A DNA stretch of 64,000 nucleotides from Bin16 sp965206315 (GCA_965206315.1 OZ242210.1:1488001-1552000); one strand, 5' to 3'. Positions 17,031-26,359 are shown, counted from the first letter of the stretch. Numbers and translations are program-made. The notes: a model not told the origin generated them from the letters alone.

Positions 17031-18248
17031 CTAGAGCGTCAGCTCCAGGATGTAGAGCCCGCCCTTGAGCCGGTCCACGACGTACATGATGCCGCTCTCG
17101 TCCACGTAGACGTCGTTGATGCCGTTGGACGGCGCTCCCTCCGGCACGGGCGGCACGAAGTAAGCCACCTCCTCCGGGCGGAAGGGGTCGCTCGTGTCGA
17201 ACACCCGCACGCCCGCGTTGAAGAATGTGCCGTAGATCAACGTGTCGGACTGCGAGCAGGTGGGGACGGGCTGGTTCTCGTGGATGTTGTGCGCGCCGAA
17301 CCGTCCGCCCCGACTGGCGAAGTCGTTGACGTCCGGCATCGGGAAGGTGCTGATGATGACTGGATTGCTCTCCTCGCGTATGTCCATCATCCAGATCAGT
17401 TTGGGGTGGTCCTCGCCGTTATCCTTCACCGCCTCATGGGTCACCACCATCAGGTCGCGGCTGAACAGGGGCAGCGCCGTGTGGCAGAAGCCCGGGAAGG
17501 GAGGCGCGACGTTGATGCTGCCGACCACCGAGGGGTTCGCCTTGTCGGCGATGTCGAGGATGAATACCCCGGAGTCGAGGTAGCAGCAGTAGGCCCGGTC
17601 CGGGCGCTGGGGGTAGACGTTGGCGTTGTGCAGCCGGTGGCCTGAGTCGATCAGGGGGTGCCGCCACATGGGAGGAGCGTCGTCTCCCTCGCGGGTGCCG
17701 GGCACCCACCAGCGCCCGGCCTCCGCAGGGTGCTCCGGGTCGCGCACGTCCACGATCATGTAGAACTGGTCGTCGAGCTGGTTGCGCGGTTGGAAATCGG
17801 CCGCGCCGGTGGAGAGGTGCGCGTACTCGCCGTCGACCCACCAGAGGCAGTGGCAGCCACGCGAGTAGGGGCCTCCGAGGTCGAGGAAGCCGATGCGGCG
17901 GGGCCCCTCGTCTGCGTTGCTGATGTCGTAGACGCCCATCCCCGTGCCCGGCTGTCCCGGCTGCACGGACTGGTAGGCCACGAGCATCACGTCGTCCACG
18001 ATGGCCAGCGAGTTGGAGCGCAGGTGCGGGTAGGCATGCTCTGTTTGCATCACCAGCCTGGGGTTGGCGACGTCCGTGACGTCGACGCTGGTGATGTCCT
18101 TGGGGGCGCTCTCGTGGGCCAGGTAGAGGATTCGCCGGCCATCGGCGTTCACGTGGAGGTGGACGCCCTCGCCGATGTTGCCGAAGCCGTTGAGGTCGTG
18201 GTGGGAGATGAGCCGCATGTTGCGGATCTCCTGCGTCTGCGTCGCCAT
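17031..18248 (-). CDS. LVIVD-repeat beta-propeller protein
   Basis: The 405-aa protein consists of repeated blades of the LVIVD type, each with a V-x-D-V/I-x-D-P-x-x-P motif (for example SVDVTDVANPRLV, MIVDVRDPEHPAEAG, VFDTSDPFRPEEV). No signal peptide is seen after the chosen start, so a cytoplasmic location is likely. The ATG at 18248 is preceded by AAGGAGG; a longer frame upstream is poorly supported. The function of this family is not established. It is transcribed divergently from the DUF503 gene. Confidence 0.8.
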   Translation of the reverse strand: MATQTQEIRNMRLISHHDLNGFGNIGEGVHLHVNADGRRILYLAHESAPKDITSVDVTDVANPRLVMQTEHAYPHLRSNSLAIVDDVMLVAYQSVQPGQPGTGMGVYDISNADEGPRRIGFLDLGGPYSRGCHCLWWVDGEYAHLSTGAADFQPRNQLDDQFYMIVDVRDPEHPAEAGRWWVPGTREGDDAPPMWRHPLIDSGHRLHNANVYPQRPDRAYCCYLDSGVFILDIADKANPSVVGSINVAPPFPGFCHTALPLFSRDLMVVTHEAVKDNGEDHPKLIWMMDIREESNPVIISTFPMPDVNDFASRGGRFGAHNIHENQPVPTCSQSDTLIYGTFFNAGVRVFDTSDPFRPEEVAYFVPPVPEGAPSNGINDVYVDESGIMYVVDRLKGGLYILELTL

Positions 18249-18346
18249 AGCGCCTCCTTGAGAGTCCACGTTTGCGTCTGTGGGCTGCAAGTTAGCAGCA
18301 AACCGCACGCGCGTCATCTGCCTCTGGCGCGCGTCATGACGCGTGC

Positions 18347-18352
18347 TATAGT
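18347..18352 (+). promoter_or_regulatory. -10 box TATAGT for DUF503-helicase operon
   Basis: TATAGT lies 33 bases before the TTG start at 18386, inside the divergent intergenic region. Confidence 0.45.
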
Positions 18353-18385
18353 GGCGTGCATCCTCCTCTCGTGAGGTGCAGCCCC

Positions 18386-18679
18386 TTGTACATCGGCTCC
18401 TGCCGCCTCACCTTCCGGTTGCACGGCAACGACTCGCTCAAGGGCAAGCGACAGGTCTCGCGCTCGCTCATCGAACGCTTCCGGCAGCGCTACCACCTCG
18501 CTGCCGCGGAGGTCGCCGCGATGGACGAGCACCAGCGGCTCGTCATCGGCATCGCCTGCGTCAGCAACGAGTACTCCCACGCAGAAGAGATGCTCAACAA
18601 GGCCGTCGCCTTCGCCGACAACCACAACTCCGAAGCCGAGCTCGTCAACGTCGAACGCGCCGTCACCGCCGAGGACTGA
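18386..18679 (+). CDS. DUF503 (YlxP-like) small protein
   Basis: The 97-aa protein matches DUF503: LYIGSCRLTFRLHGNDSLKGKRQVSRSL, then AAAEVAAMDEHQRLVIGIACVSN and a final helix EEMLNKAVAFAD. The family includes YlxP, encoded near ribosome-assembly genes in Firmicutes, but its biochemical role is uncertain. TTG at 18386 is preferred because GAGGTG (18373-18378) sits 7 bases upstream and family members start at this point. The helicase gene begins two bases after its stop. Confidence 0.82.
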   Translation: MYIGSCRLTFRLHGNDSLKGKRQVSRSLIERFRQRYHLAAAEVAAMDEHQRLVIGIACVSNEYSHAEEMLNKAVAFADNHNSEAELVNVERAVTAED

Positions 18680-18681
18680 CG

Positions 18682-20967
18682 ATGGACGCGGCGCGGTTCG
18701 TCGAACAGCTGCGTACCGGCAGTCTCGCCGGGGAGATCGAACACGTGCAGGAGATGACGGAGCGCGAGGCCGCGCACGGCGAACTCGCGCACGCGCTCGA
18801 TCCGCTCCTCGAAGCGGCGCTCGCGGAGCGCGGCCTGCTGCCGCTGTACACGCACCAGGCGCGGGCCGTCGACGCCGCGCTGAACGGACGCGACGTGGCG
18901 CTCGCCACGCCCACGGCGAGCGGCAAGAGCCTCTGCTACCACGTGCCGGTCGCGCAGGCGATGCTGACGGACACCAACGCTCGCGCGCTCTACCTCTTCC
19001 CCACCAAGGCGCTCACGCAGGACCAGCTGCGCGGCCTGAAGGGCCTGCTGCCGCCGAAACTGGCCGGCCGCGTCGCGATCTTCGACGGCGACACCCCCAC
19101 CGGCGAGCGGAGCGCGGTGCGGCGCTCGGCGCAGGCCGTGTTCACGAACCCGGACATGCTCCACGTAGGGATGCTGCCGCACCACCGCACGTGGGCGCGG
19201 CTCTGGCAATCGCTGCGCTACGTCGTGATCGACGAGATGCACGTCTACCGGGGCGTGTTCGGATCGCACGTCGCCAACGTGCTGCGGCGGCTGCGCAGGC
19301 TGTGTGCGCACTACGGCAGCGACCCCGTCTTCATCCTCTGTTCCGCCACCATCGCCAACCCCGGCGAACTGGCGGAGCGTCTCACCGGCAAGCCCGTGGA
19401 AGCGATCGAGGAGGACGGCGCTCCCCACGGCGGCAAGCACTTCGTCTTCTGGAACCCGCCGGTGGACCCGGAGGGGATACGCATCCGCGCGGGCAGCACG
19501 TCGTCGGCGCTGCTGGAGATGCTCGTGAAGCGGGAGGCGCGGACGCTCGTGTTCGTGCGCACGCGGCGGCAGGCCGAGGTCGTCTGCCTCGACGTCCGCA
19601 GGCGGCTCGAGCGGAGCGACGCCGAACTCGCGGCCCGCGTGCGCCCGTACCGCGGCTCGTACCTGCCGGAAGAGCGGCGCGCGGTGGAGCAGGGGATGCT
19701 GAACGGCGACCTGATGGGCGTCGTCGCGACGAATGCGCTGGAGCTCGGCATCGACATCGGCGGGCTGGACACGACCGTCCTCACCGGCTACCCGGGGAGC
19801 GTCGCGAGCACCTGGCAGCAAGCCGGACGCAGCGGACGCACGCACGAGGGCGCATTGAGCATCCTCGTGGCCCGCGACGACCCCCTCGACCAGTACCTCA
19901 TGCGCCACCCGGACTTCGTCTTCGGACGCTCGCACGAGCATGCGCGCATACGGCCGGACAACCCGTACGTGCTCGGCCCGCACCTGAAGGCTGCTGCCTA
20001 CGAGCTGCCCCTGGCGCCGGAGGAGGGCGGACTGTTCGGCAACGGCTTCGAGCCGCAGGTGGCCGCGCTCGCCGATGAGGGCGCGTTGCAGGAGCGCAAC
20101 GGACGCTGGTTCATCGCGCCGTCGGTCGAGTACCCCGCGGGCGAGGTCAACATACGCTCCACGTCGCACGTGGACTACGCGGTCGTCGAGGCGCGGTCGG
20201 GCCGCGTGATGGAGCACGTCGACGAGTACTCCGCGTTCAGCCAGCTGCACCCCGGCGCGGTCTACCTCCACCTCGGCGAGACGTACGTCGTCGAGGACCT
20301 TGACCTCGAAGCGCACGTCGCCTGGCTCTCGCGCAGCGAGCCTGCCTACTACACCGACGTGCACGAGCTGACCGACATCCGCATCGCGGAGACGCGCGCG
20401 ACGAAGATGCTGAACGGAGCCACGGTCTGCTTCGGCGACGTGGAGGTGTCGCGACACGTGATCGGCTACCGGAAGCGTCCGCTCTACGACGGCTCGCGGC
20501 GGCGCGGCGACAGCCTGAGCGAGACGACGCTGCAACTGCCCGCGCGCGTCTTCTCCACCGCCGCCGTCTGGTTCGACCTGTCGCCGGAGGTGCACGACCG
20601 CGCTCGGAAGGAGCGCGCCGATCTCCCCGGCGGGTTGCACGCGGTGGAGCACGCGGCCATCGGCGTGCTGCCGCTCTTCGCGCTCTGCGACCGGAACGAC
20701 ATCGGCGGCGTCTCCACGGCGCTGCACCCGGACACCGGCGAGCCGCAGGTGTTCATCTACGACGGCCACCCGGGCGGCGTCGGCATCGCGGAGCACGCCT
20801 ACGCCGTCATCGAGGAGCTGCTGGAGGCGACGCTGGGAGCGGTCGCGGAGTGCTCGTGCTCGGACGGTTGTCCGTCGTGCATCCAGTCGCCGAAGTGCGG
20901 GAACAACAACTACCCGCTGGACAAGCGAGTCGCGGCGGACCTGCTGCGCGGGCTGTTGGAGAGGTAG
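18682..20967 (+). CDS. MrfA/YprA-type superfamily 2 DNA repair helicase
   Basis: The 761-aa helicase has Walker A ATPTASGKS (75-83), DEMH box (184-187) followed by VYRGVFGSHVANVLRRL, motif III CSAT, and helicase motif VI QQAGRSGR. Its C-terminal DUF1998 domain ends with four cysteines (CSCSDGCPSCIQSPKC). This arrangement defines the Hrq1/YprA (MrfA) family, 3'-5' helicases involved in excision of mitomycin-type crosslinks. The ATG at 18682 follows the DUF503 stop directly, so the two are an operon. Confidence 0.92.
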   Translation: MDAARFVEQLRTGSLAGEIEHVQEMTEREAAHGELAHALDPLLEAALAERGLLPLYTHQARAVDAALNGRDVALATPTASGKSLCYHVPVAQAMLTDTNARALYLFPTKALTQDQLRGLKGLLPPKLAGRVAIFDGDTPTGERSAVRRSAQAVFTNPDMLHVGMLPHHRTWARLWQSLRYVVIDEMHVYRGVFGSHVANVLRRLRRLCAHYGSDPVFILCSATIANPGELAERLTGKPVEAIEEDGAPHGGKHFVFWNPPVDPEGIRIRAGSTSSALLEMLVKREARTLVFVRTRRQAEVVCLDVRRRLERSDAELAARVRPYRGSYLPEERRAVEQGMLNGDLMGVVATNALELGIDIGGLDTTVLTGYPGSVASTWQQAGRSGRTHEGALSILVARDDPLDQYLMRHPDFVFGRSHEHARIRPDNPYVLGPHLKAAAYELPLAPEEGGLFGNGFEPQVAALADEGALQERNGRWFIAPSVEYPAGEVNIRSTSHVDYAVVEARSGRVMEHVDEYSAFSQLHPGAVYLHLGETYVVEDLDLEAHVAWLSRSEPAYYTDVHELTDIRIAETRATKMLNGATVCFGDVEVSRHVIGYRKRPLYDGSRRRGDSLSETTLQLPARVFSTAAVWFDLSPEVHDRARKERADLPGGLHAVEHAAIGVLPLFALCDRNDIGGVSTALHPDTGEPQVFIYDGHPGGVGIAEHAYAVIEELLEATLGAVAECSCSDGCPSCIQSPKCGNNNYPLDKRVAADLLRGLLER

Positions 20968-20981
20968 GCGCGCGCAATATC

Positions 20982-22676
20982 ATGAGGTACGTGCACCGAG
21001 GCGCCCGTTTGTTCTCCGTTTCCCTCCTGCTGGCCGTTACGGCGCTGACGTCCGCCTGCTCCATGCGAACGCAGGACGAAGTCGTTGAGACTCCTCCGGC
21101 ATCCGGCGAGATACCGCTGCGCATCCTTGCCCTCAACGACTACCACGGCCACATCGCCACGTCCTCCGACTCCTTCGGCGGCGTGGGGCGCGCCGATTAC
21201 CTCGCCGCCAACATCGAGGCCGCACGGGCCGAGGTCGAGAACTCCGTCTTCGTCTCCGCCGGCGACCTCATCGGAGGGTCACCCCTCATCTCCGCGCTCT
21301 TCTACGACGAGCCGACCATCGAGGCGATGAACCTGATGGGGCTGGACTTCAACGGCGTGGGCAACCACGAGTTCGACGAGGGGCTCGCCGAACTCCGGCG
21401 GATGCAGCACGGCGGCCCCCATCCCGTCGACGGCGACCTTGACGGCGACCCCTTCGGCGGCGCCGATTTCGAGTTCCTTGCGGCCAACGTCATCGAGGAC
21501 GCCACCGGCGAGACCGTCTTCCCTCCCTACGCCGTCCGGCGCTACGAAGGCGTTAGCGTCGCGTTCATCGGCCTCACCCTCCTGGGCACTCCGTCGATCG
21601 TGTCGCAGTGGGCGGTGGAGGGCCTGACCTTCCTGGACGAGGCAGAGACGGTCAACGCCCTGGTCCCCGGCCTGCGAGCCGAGGGCGTCGAGGCCATCGT
21701 CGTCCTGCTGCACGAGGGCGGGCGCTCCGACGGCGGGCAGAACGACTGCGGCTCGGGGCTTACCGGCCGCCTCGCCGACGTCGCCGCGCGCATGGACGAC
21801 GCGGTGGACGTCATCATCGCGGGCCAGGCCAATGACGAGTTCGTCTGCCAGGTGGACGGGAAGTGGGTCACCATGGCCGACAACCGGGGACGGCTGTTCA
21901 CGGTCATCGACGCCGCCCTGGACCGAGGCACGGGAGACCTCGCGGTGAAGGCCGCCGAGAACGTTCCCAACACCCAGGCCGGGGTCACGCCCGATCCAGC
22001 GCTCACGGCACTCATCGACCGGTACGATGGCCTCTCGGCGCCGCTTGCCAACGCCGTCGTCGGCTCCATCACCGCGGACGTCACCCGCTGGAGGAACGCC
22101 GCGGGCGAGTCCGCGCTCGGAGACGTCGTCGCCGATGCGCACCTGGCGTCGACGCGAGCCGCCGGGAGCGGCGGCGCCGTGGTGGCCTTCATGCACCCCG
22201 GCGGCATCCGCGAAGACCTCCTCTTCGACAGTGCCGGCCCGGAGTCCGACGGGGAGTTGACCTACGGCGAGGCGTTCTCGGTGCTGCCTTTCGGAAACAG
22301 CCTCGTCACCGTGTCGCTCACGGGCGCCCAGATAGCGGCCCTGCTCGAGTCCCAGTTCCGCGGCTCCACGGACGACACCAGCGATGTCCTCCAGGTCTCG
22401 AGCGGGTTCAGCTACACCTGGGATGCGGCGCGTCCGGTGGGATCGAGGGTGGACATCTCTACCATTGCGATCGACGGCGTCCCGGTCGATCCCGAGGCGA
22501 CGTACCGCGTCACCGCCAACAACTTCCTGGCTGACGGAGGCGACGACTACGCCATACTGAAGCAAGGCACCGAGCGCACCGGCGGCGACGTTGACGTCGC
22601 CGCCCTGGTCGCCTACTTCGAAGCCGCCAGCCCGGTCGCCCCAGGCCCGCAGGACCGCATCACCCGTCTCAATTGA
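20982..22676 (+). CDS. 5'-nucleotidase/UshA-type phosphohydrolase, lipoprotein
   Basis: The 564-aa protein has a lipoprotein-like signal (hydrophobic core then LTSAC, Cys 26). A calcineurin-like metallophosphatase domain follows with LALNDYHGH, SAGDLIGGSPL and VGNHEFDEG, and then the 5'-nucleotidase C-terminal domain (about 380-545, GGAVVAFMHPGGIRED and VTANNFLADGGDDY). Such enzymes dephosphorylate nucleotides or UDP-sugars outside the cytoplasmic membrane for phosphate and nucleoside scavenging. The start at 20982 gives a proper signal peptide; the longer frame upstream overlaps the helicase gene. Confidence 0.92.
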   Translation: MRYVHRGARLFSVSLLLAVTALTSACSMRTQDEVVETPPASGEIPLRILALNDYHGHIATSSDSFGGVGRADYLAANIEAARAEVENSVFVSAGDLIGGSPLISALFYDEPTIEAMNLMGLDFNGVGNHEFDEGLAELRRMQHGGPHPVDGDLDGDPFGGADFEFLAANVIEDATGETVFPPYAVRRYEGVSVAFIGLTLLGTPSIVSQWAVEGLTFLDEAETVNALVPGLRAEGVEAIVVLLHEGGRSDGGQNDCGSGLTGRLADVAARMDDAVDVIIAGQANDEFVCQVDGKWVTMADNRGRLFTVIDAALDRGTGDLAVKAAENVPNTQAGVTPDPALTALIDRYDGLSAPLANAVVGSITADVTRWRNAAGESALGDVVADAHLASTRAAGSGGAVVAFMHPGGIREDLLFDSAGPESDGELTYGEAFSVLPFGNSLVTVSLTGAQIAALLESQFRGSTDDTSDVLQVSSGFSYTWDAARPVGSRVDISTIAIDGVPVDPEATYRVTANNFLADGGDDYAILKQGTERTGGDVDVAALVAYFEAASPVAPGPQDRITRLN

Positions 22677-22720
22677 CCGCTAAAGCGCGGCGGGGTGAGG
22701 GTTGTCCTGGGCCGTCCTGA

Positions 22721-22726
22721 TAGACT
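22721..22726 (+). promoter_or_regulatory. -10 box TAGACT, leaderless geometry
   Basis: TAGACT ends 7 bases before the ATG at 22734, with no ribosome binding site, so the transcript is probably leaderless. Confidence 0.5.
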
Positions 22727-22733
22727 GCGGCCC

Positions 22734-23867
22734 ATGACGACCACCACCGGGAAAGCGGCCTACGTCTACGACGACGTGCTCTCCGGCCACGTGCTGCGCG
22801 AGGGCCACCCGATGCGTCCGGTGCGCCTGCGCCACACCTATGCGCTGCTGCGCGCCTACGGGGCGTTCGAAGACGAGCATGCGCTGCTCGTCCCGCCGCG
22901 CCCCGCGACGCTCGACGAGCTGACGACGTTCCACACTGAGGAGTACGTCGAGACCGTCCGACGCCTCAGCAGCGGCGAGGAGGCCGACGGCGACCGGCAC
23001 GGCTTCTCCGCGCACGGCGACAATCCCGTGTACGAGGGGATGTACGAGGCCGCGCTGCTCTCGACCGGCGCGTCGGTGGAGGCGGCCGAGCTCATTGCGG
23101 ACGGCGATGCGTCGGCGGCGTTCGCTCCGGCGGGCGGACTGCACCACGCGATGCGCGGGTGGGCGTCCGGCTTCTGCATCTTCAACGACCCGGTCGTCGC
23201 CATCAACGTGCTGCGCAGGCGCGGCCTGCGCGTGGTGTACGTGGACGTCGACGCGCACCACGGCGACGGCGTGCAGGCCGCCTTCTACCGCGACACGGAC
23301 GTGATGACGGTCTCCGTGCACGAGAGCGGTCGCTGGCTCTTCCCCGGCACCGGCATGGTGGCCGAGATCGGAGCGGGCGAGGCTGCGGGCTACTCCGTGA
23401 ACCTGCCGCTCTTCCCGTACACGGGCGACGACGTCTACCAGGAGGCGTTCGAGCGCGTCGTGCCGCCGCTCATCGAGGCGTTCGCGCCGGACGTGCTCGC
23501 GGTGCAGATGGGCGCCGACGCCTACGTCACCGACCCGCTGACCCACCTCGCGCTCAGCACGCATGGCTACGAGTCCGTCGTGCGCCGCTTGGGCGCCATG
23601 GGCTACCCGATGCTCGCGTTCGGGGGCGGCGGCTACGACCTCGACGCGACGGCGCGCTGCTGGACGCTCGCCTACGGCTCGATGCTCGGGCGCGAGTGGC
23701 CGGACGAGCTGCCGTCCGGCTCGGACGCCTACCTGACGAGCCTGTACCTGCGTGACGCCGTGCTGCCCCAGATCGAACCGCAGTTGCACGAGAAGTCGCG
23801 CGAGTTCGCGCAGCAGCAGGTCGCGGAGATCGAGCGGCTCATCTTCCCCGTGCACGGGCTCGCGTAG
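22734..23867 (+). CDS. Histone deacetylase/AcuC-family deacetylase
   Basis: The 377-aa enzyme has the arginase/deacetylase fold motifs of the family: the catalytic HH pair (137-138) in GGLHHAM, the zinc ligands D173 and H175 in DVDAHHGDG, a third Asp in QMGADAY, and the GGGGYDLDATARCW end region. Bacterial members deacetylate acetyl-lysine in acetyl-CoA synthetase (AcuC) or acetyl-polyamines; the substrate here cannot be read from sequence. The next gene follows after 12 bases. Confidence 0.9.
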   Translation: MTTTTGKAAYVYDDVLSGHVLREGHPMRPVRLRHTYALLRAYGAFEDEHALLVPPRPATLDELTTFHTEEYVETVRRLSSGEEADGDRHGFSAHGDNPVYEGMYEAALLSTGASVEAAELIADGDASAAFAPAGGLHHAMRGWASGFCIFNDPVVAINVLRRRGLRVVYVDVDAHHGDGVQAAFYRDTDVMTVSVHESGRWLFPGTGMVAEIGAGEAAGYSVNLPLFPYTGDDVYQEAFERVVPPLIEAFAPDVLAVQMGADAYVTDPLTHLALSTHGYESVVRRLGAMGYPMLAFGGGGYDLDATARCWTLAYGSMLGREWPDELPSGSDAYLTSLYLRDAVLPQIEPQLHEKSREFAQQQVAEIERLIFPVHGLA

Positions 23868-23879
23868 GAGGCAAAACGC

Positions 23880-24962
23880 ATGCGCATAGCGTCGTTCGAG
23901 ACGATGGCAGTCCGCATCCCGCGCGAGCCGGGGCCGTCCGCGCCGCGCGAGGAGGCTGACTACGTGACACTCCGCCTGCGCACGGACGACGGCATCGAGG
24001 GCATCGCCTACGCAGGGTTCGCGTCGACGCTCGTGACGAAGGCACTCAAGGAGACGGTGGACGCGCTCGCGGCGGAGACGGTCGGCGCGGACCCGCACGC
24101 CGTTGAGGCGATCGGACGCAACCTCGCCCGCAAGGCCGGCGGCGGGTCGCCTGCCGGGCTCGTGACGCGCGCCATCTCAGCGATAGACGTGGCGCTCTGG
24201 GACATCCGCGGCAAGGCGCTGGGGATGCCGGTCTGGAAGCTGCTGGGTGCGGCCTCCGGCTCGGTCCCCACCTACGCCAGCGGCTTCCTCTGGCGGCACT
24301 ACGATCTCGAAGCGCTCGCCACCACCGCCGCCGGCCTCGTCGGGCAGGGTTTCCGCGCGATGAAGTTCCGCATGGGGGCCGAGGCATCTGCGCAGGCGGA
24401 GCTGGCGCGGCTGCGCACGATGCGCGAGGCTGCCGGTCCCGATGTCGATCTCATGGTCGACATCAACCAGGGGTGGGACGTGAACCGGGCCATCGCGGTG
24501 GGGCGGGGCATGGCCGAGTACGGCCTCTTCTGGCTGGAGGACCCGGTGCACTTCCAGGACTACGCCGGGCTCGCGCGCATCGCCGACGCGCTGGACACTC
24601 CCATCGCCGGGGGCGAGTACCACTACGGCGTCGAGCCGTTCCGCCACATGCTGGAAGCGCGCTCCATCGACATCGTCATGGTGGACCTGCTGCGCGTGGG
24701 CGGCATCACGCAGTGGATGAAGGCCGCGCACATGGCGGAGGCGTACAACCTGCCGGTGGTGACGCACCTGGCGCCGGAGATACTCGGTCACGCGCTCGCC
24801 GCCGCGCCGAACGGCCTCTACGTCGAGCACATGCCGTGGGCGTTCGCGCTGTTCGAGGAGGTGCCGCAGCTCGACCCTTCGACCGGGCGTCTCGTAATGC
24901 CGGACGAGCCCGGCCTCGGACTTCGGTTCGATGAGGCCAGAATCTCGGCCAGCACACTCTAG
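23880..24962 (+). CDS. Enolase-superfamily enzyme (mandelate racemase/muconate lactonizing type)
   Basis: The 360-aa enzyme has the capping domain followed by the (beta/alpha)7 barrel. Catalytic candidates are K162 (KFR motif), metal ligands D194 (VDINQGW), E220 (WLEDPV) and E246 (AGGEYHYG), and H296 (THLAPE) as the second base. This set fits the mandelate racemase subgroup, which abstracts the alpha proton of a carboxylate to racemise or dehydrate acid sugars and related acids. Expansions of this family are known from SAR202 Chloroflexota. The substrate is unknown. Confidence 0.88.
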   Translation: MRIASFETMAVRIPREPGPSAPREEADYVTLRLRTDDGIEGIAYAGFASTLVTKALKETVDALAAETVGADPHAVEAIGRNLARKAGGGSPAGLVTRAISAIDVALWDIRGKALGMPVWKLLGAASGSVPTYASGFLWRHYDLEALATTAAGLVGQGFRAMKFRMGAEASAQAELARLRTMREAAGPDVDLMVDINQGWDVNRAIAVGRGMAEYGLFWLEDPVHFQDYAGLARIADALDTPIAGGEYHYGVEPFRHMLEARSIDIVMVDLLRVGGITQWMKAAHMAEAYNLPVVTHLAPEILGHALAAAPNGLYVEHMPWAFALFEEVPQLDPSTGRLVMPDEPGLGLRFDEARISASTL

Positions 24963-24982
24963 GATGGCGCTGAGCGGCGCGG

Positions 24983-24988
24983 TACAAT
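24983..24988 (+). promoter_or_regulatory. -10 box TACAAT before cupin gene
   Basis: TACAAT lies 9 bases before the ATG at 24998; AGGTG sits between, giving an almost leaderless message. Confidence 0.45.
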
Positions 24989-24997
24989 CGAGGTGAA

Positions 24998-25351
24998 ATG
25001 AAACCGGGCGACGTCATACCGAAACCGTGGGGCAGCGAGCACATCGTCGACCTGAACGCGGCGTATTGCATCAAGTACCTGCGCATCCGGCGCGGCCAGC
25101 GGCTGAGTGTGCAGTACCACGAACAGAAGCGCGAGACGATGCTGCTGGTGCGCGGTAACGCCCTCCTGCAGCTCACCGACGAACAGGACGCCAAGAAGGA
25201 CATCGTCATGGAGTTCGGCGAGCCTTACATCGTCGAGCCCGGCATGGTGCACCGCATCGAGGGGATGTCCACGGAGCCGGCCGTCATCCTCGAGGTGAGC
25301 ACGCCCGAGCTGGAAGACGTCGTGCGGCTGCAGGACGACTACGGGCGCTAG
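24998..25351 (+). CDS. Small cupin, mannose-6-phosphate isomerase type II-like
   Basis: The 117-aa single cupin resembles the C-terminal isomerase domain of ManC/type II phosphomannose isomerases: PKPWGSEHI, LRIRRGQRLSVQYHEQKRETMLLVRG and VEPGMVHRIEG give the metal-binding His, Gln, Glu and His positions. It may isomerise a sugar phosphate or simply bind a sugar nucleotide; no nucleotidyltransferase domain is attached. The GNAT gene follows after 8 bases. Confidence 0.82.
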   Translation: MKPGDVIPKPWGSEHIVDLNAAYCIKYLRIRRGQRLSVQYHEQKRETMLLVRGNALLQLTDEQDAKKDIVMEFGEPYIVEPGMVHRIEGMSTEPAVILEVSTPELEDVVRLQDDYGR

Positions 25352-25359
25352 CCTGCGCC

Positions 25360-25908
25360 ATGCGCCTCGAGACGCCCCGCCTCGTCCTCCGTGAGTACAC
25401 GGAGGACGATTCCGTTGCAGTCCTCGCCTATCAGAACGACGCACGCTACCTCCGCTACTACCCGTGGGACGAGCGCACGCTCGACGATGCGCGGCGGTTC
25501 GTCCAGCGGTTCATCGACTGGCAGTCCGAGTCTCCGCGACGCCGCTTCCAACTCGCCGTTCTGCTGCGCAAGAACGGCGCGCTCATCGGCAGCTGCGGCG
25601 TGCGCCGCAAGCCTGACGACGATACCGAGGCAGATATCGGCTTCGAGCTGTCGCCCGAGCACTGGGGCCGGGGCTACGCGACCGAGGCGGCGACCGCGAT
25701 GGCGGAGTTCGCGTTCCGCGAGCTGGGGGTGCGCCGTCTCTCGTCGTGGTGCATCGCTGAGAACATCGCCTCCGCTTGCGTACTGGAGAAACTCGGGATG
25801 TCGCTCGAGGACAGGCTGCCCGCCGCCGAGCGCTTCAAGGGCCGCGACTGGGACACGCTCCTCTTCGGCATGACCCGCGAGCGCTGGGAGAGCGCCGCAG
25901 TCAGGTAG
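25360..25908 (+). CDS. GNAT N-acetyltransferase (RimJ/RimL type)
   Basis: The 182-aa protein begins with LETPRLVLREYTEDD and has the acetyl-CoA loop in LSPEHWGRGYATEAATAM, followed by LSSWCIAENIASACVLEKLGM, all typical of the RimJ/RimL acetyltransferase group. It would transfer an acetyl group to a protein N-terminus or a small amine; the substrate is not predictable. Its TAG stop doubles as part of the -10 box (25906-25911) for the next gene. Confidence 0.88.
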   Translation: MRLETPRLVLREYTEDDSVAVLAYQNDARYLRYYPWDERTLDDARRFVQRFIDWQSESPRRRFQLAVLLRKNGALIGSCGVRRKPDDDTEADIGFELSPEHWGRGYATEAATAMAEFAFRELGVRRLSSWCIAENIASACVLEKLGMSLEDRLPAAERFKGRDWDTLLFGMTRERWESAAVR

Positions 25909-25911
25909 AAT
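25906..25911 (+). promoter_or_regulatory. -10 box TAGAAT overlapping the GNAT stop codon
   Basis: TAGAAT begins with the stop codon of the acetyltransferase gene and lies 47 bases before the rhodanese ATG. Confidence 0.4.
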
Positions 25912-25958
25912 GGTTGTTCCACAGCCCTTCTAAAGTTGCCGCGGAAAGGATCGCGAGC

Positions 25959-26351
25959 ATGGACCAACTCAGCTACTACCAGGCCAAACTGGCGTATGAG
26001 ACGGACTCAGCGGACCTGTACGCGGCCATCCAGAACGGCGAGGCCATCGTCGTGGTCGACGGACGCGCTGCGGCTGCCTACGCTCACGAGCACATTCCGG
26101 ACGCGATAAGCCTTCCGCACCGGGAGATCAGCGCCGAGACGACCGCTTCGTGGGACAGGTCGAAGACCTACGTCTGCTACTGCGACGGCATCGGGTGCAA
26201 CGCGTCGACGCAGACCGCGATGAAGCTGCTGCAGCTGGGGTTCCAGGTGCGCGAGCTCATCGGAGGGCTGGACTGGTGGAAGCGGGACGGCTACCCGACC
26301 CACGGGTCCGAAGCGGGCGTCGCCGCGGGCATACGGTGCGGCTGCAACTGA
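25959..26351 (+). CDS. Single-domain rhodanese-like protein
   Basis: The 130-aa protein has the rhodanese fold with VVVDGRAAAAYAHEHIPDAISLPHREI and the active-site loop YCDGIGCNAS, whose first Cys is the probable catalytic residue. It ends in WWKRDGYP and a Cys-containing tail (RCGCN). Rhodaneses carry sulfane sulfur as a cysteine persulfide. The ATG at 25959 is preceded by GGAAAGGA; a longer frame overlaps the GNAT gene. It converges on the DUF1989 gene. Confidence 0.88.
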   Translation: MDQLSYYQAKLAYETDSADLYAAIQNGEAIVVVDGRAAAAYAHEHIPDAISLPHREISAETTASWDRSKTYVCYCDGIGCNASTQTAMKLLQLGFQVRELIGGLDWWKRDGYPTHGSEAGVAAGIRCGCN

Positions 26352-26359
26352 GCTGCCGA

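Noticed and set aside
17031..18248. Selenium-binding protein (SBP56) for the beta-propeller gene
   Set aside because: The repeat pattern is of the LVIVD type and the SBP56 motifs are not seen.
18490..20796. A 768-codon open frame on the minus strand opposite the helicase
   Set aside because: It is an antisense shadow of a clearly conserved helicase, with Arg/Val/Ala bias and no domain.
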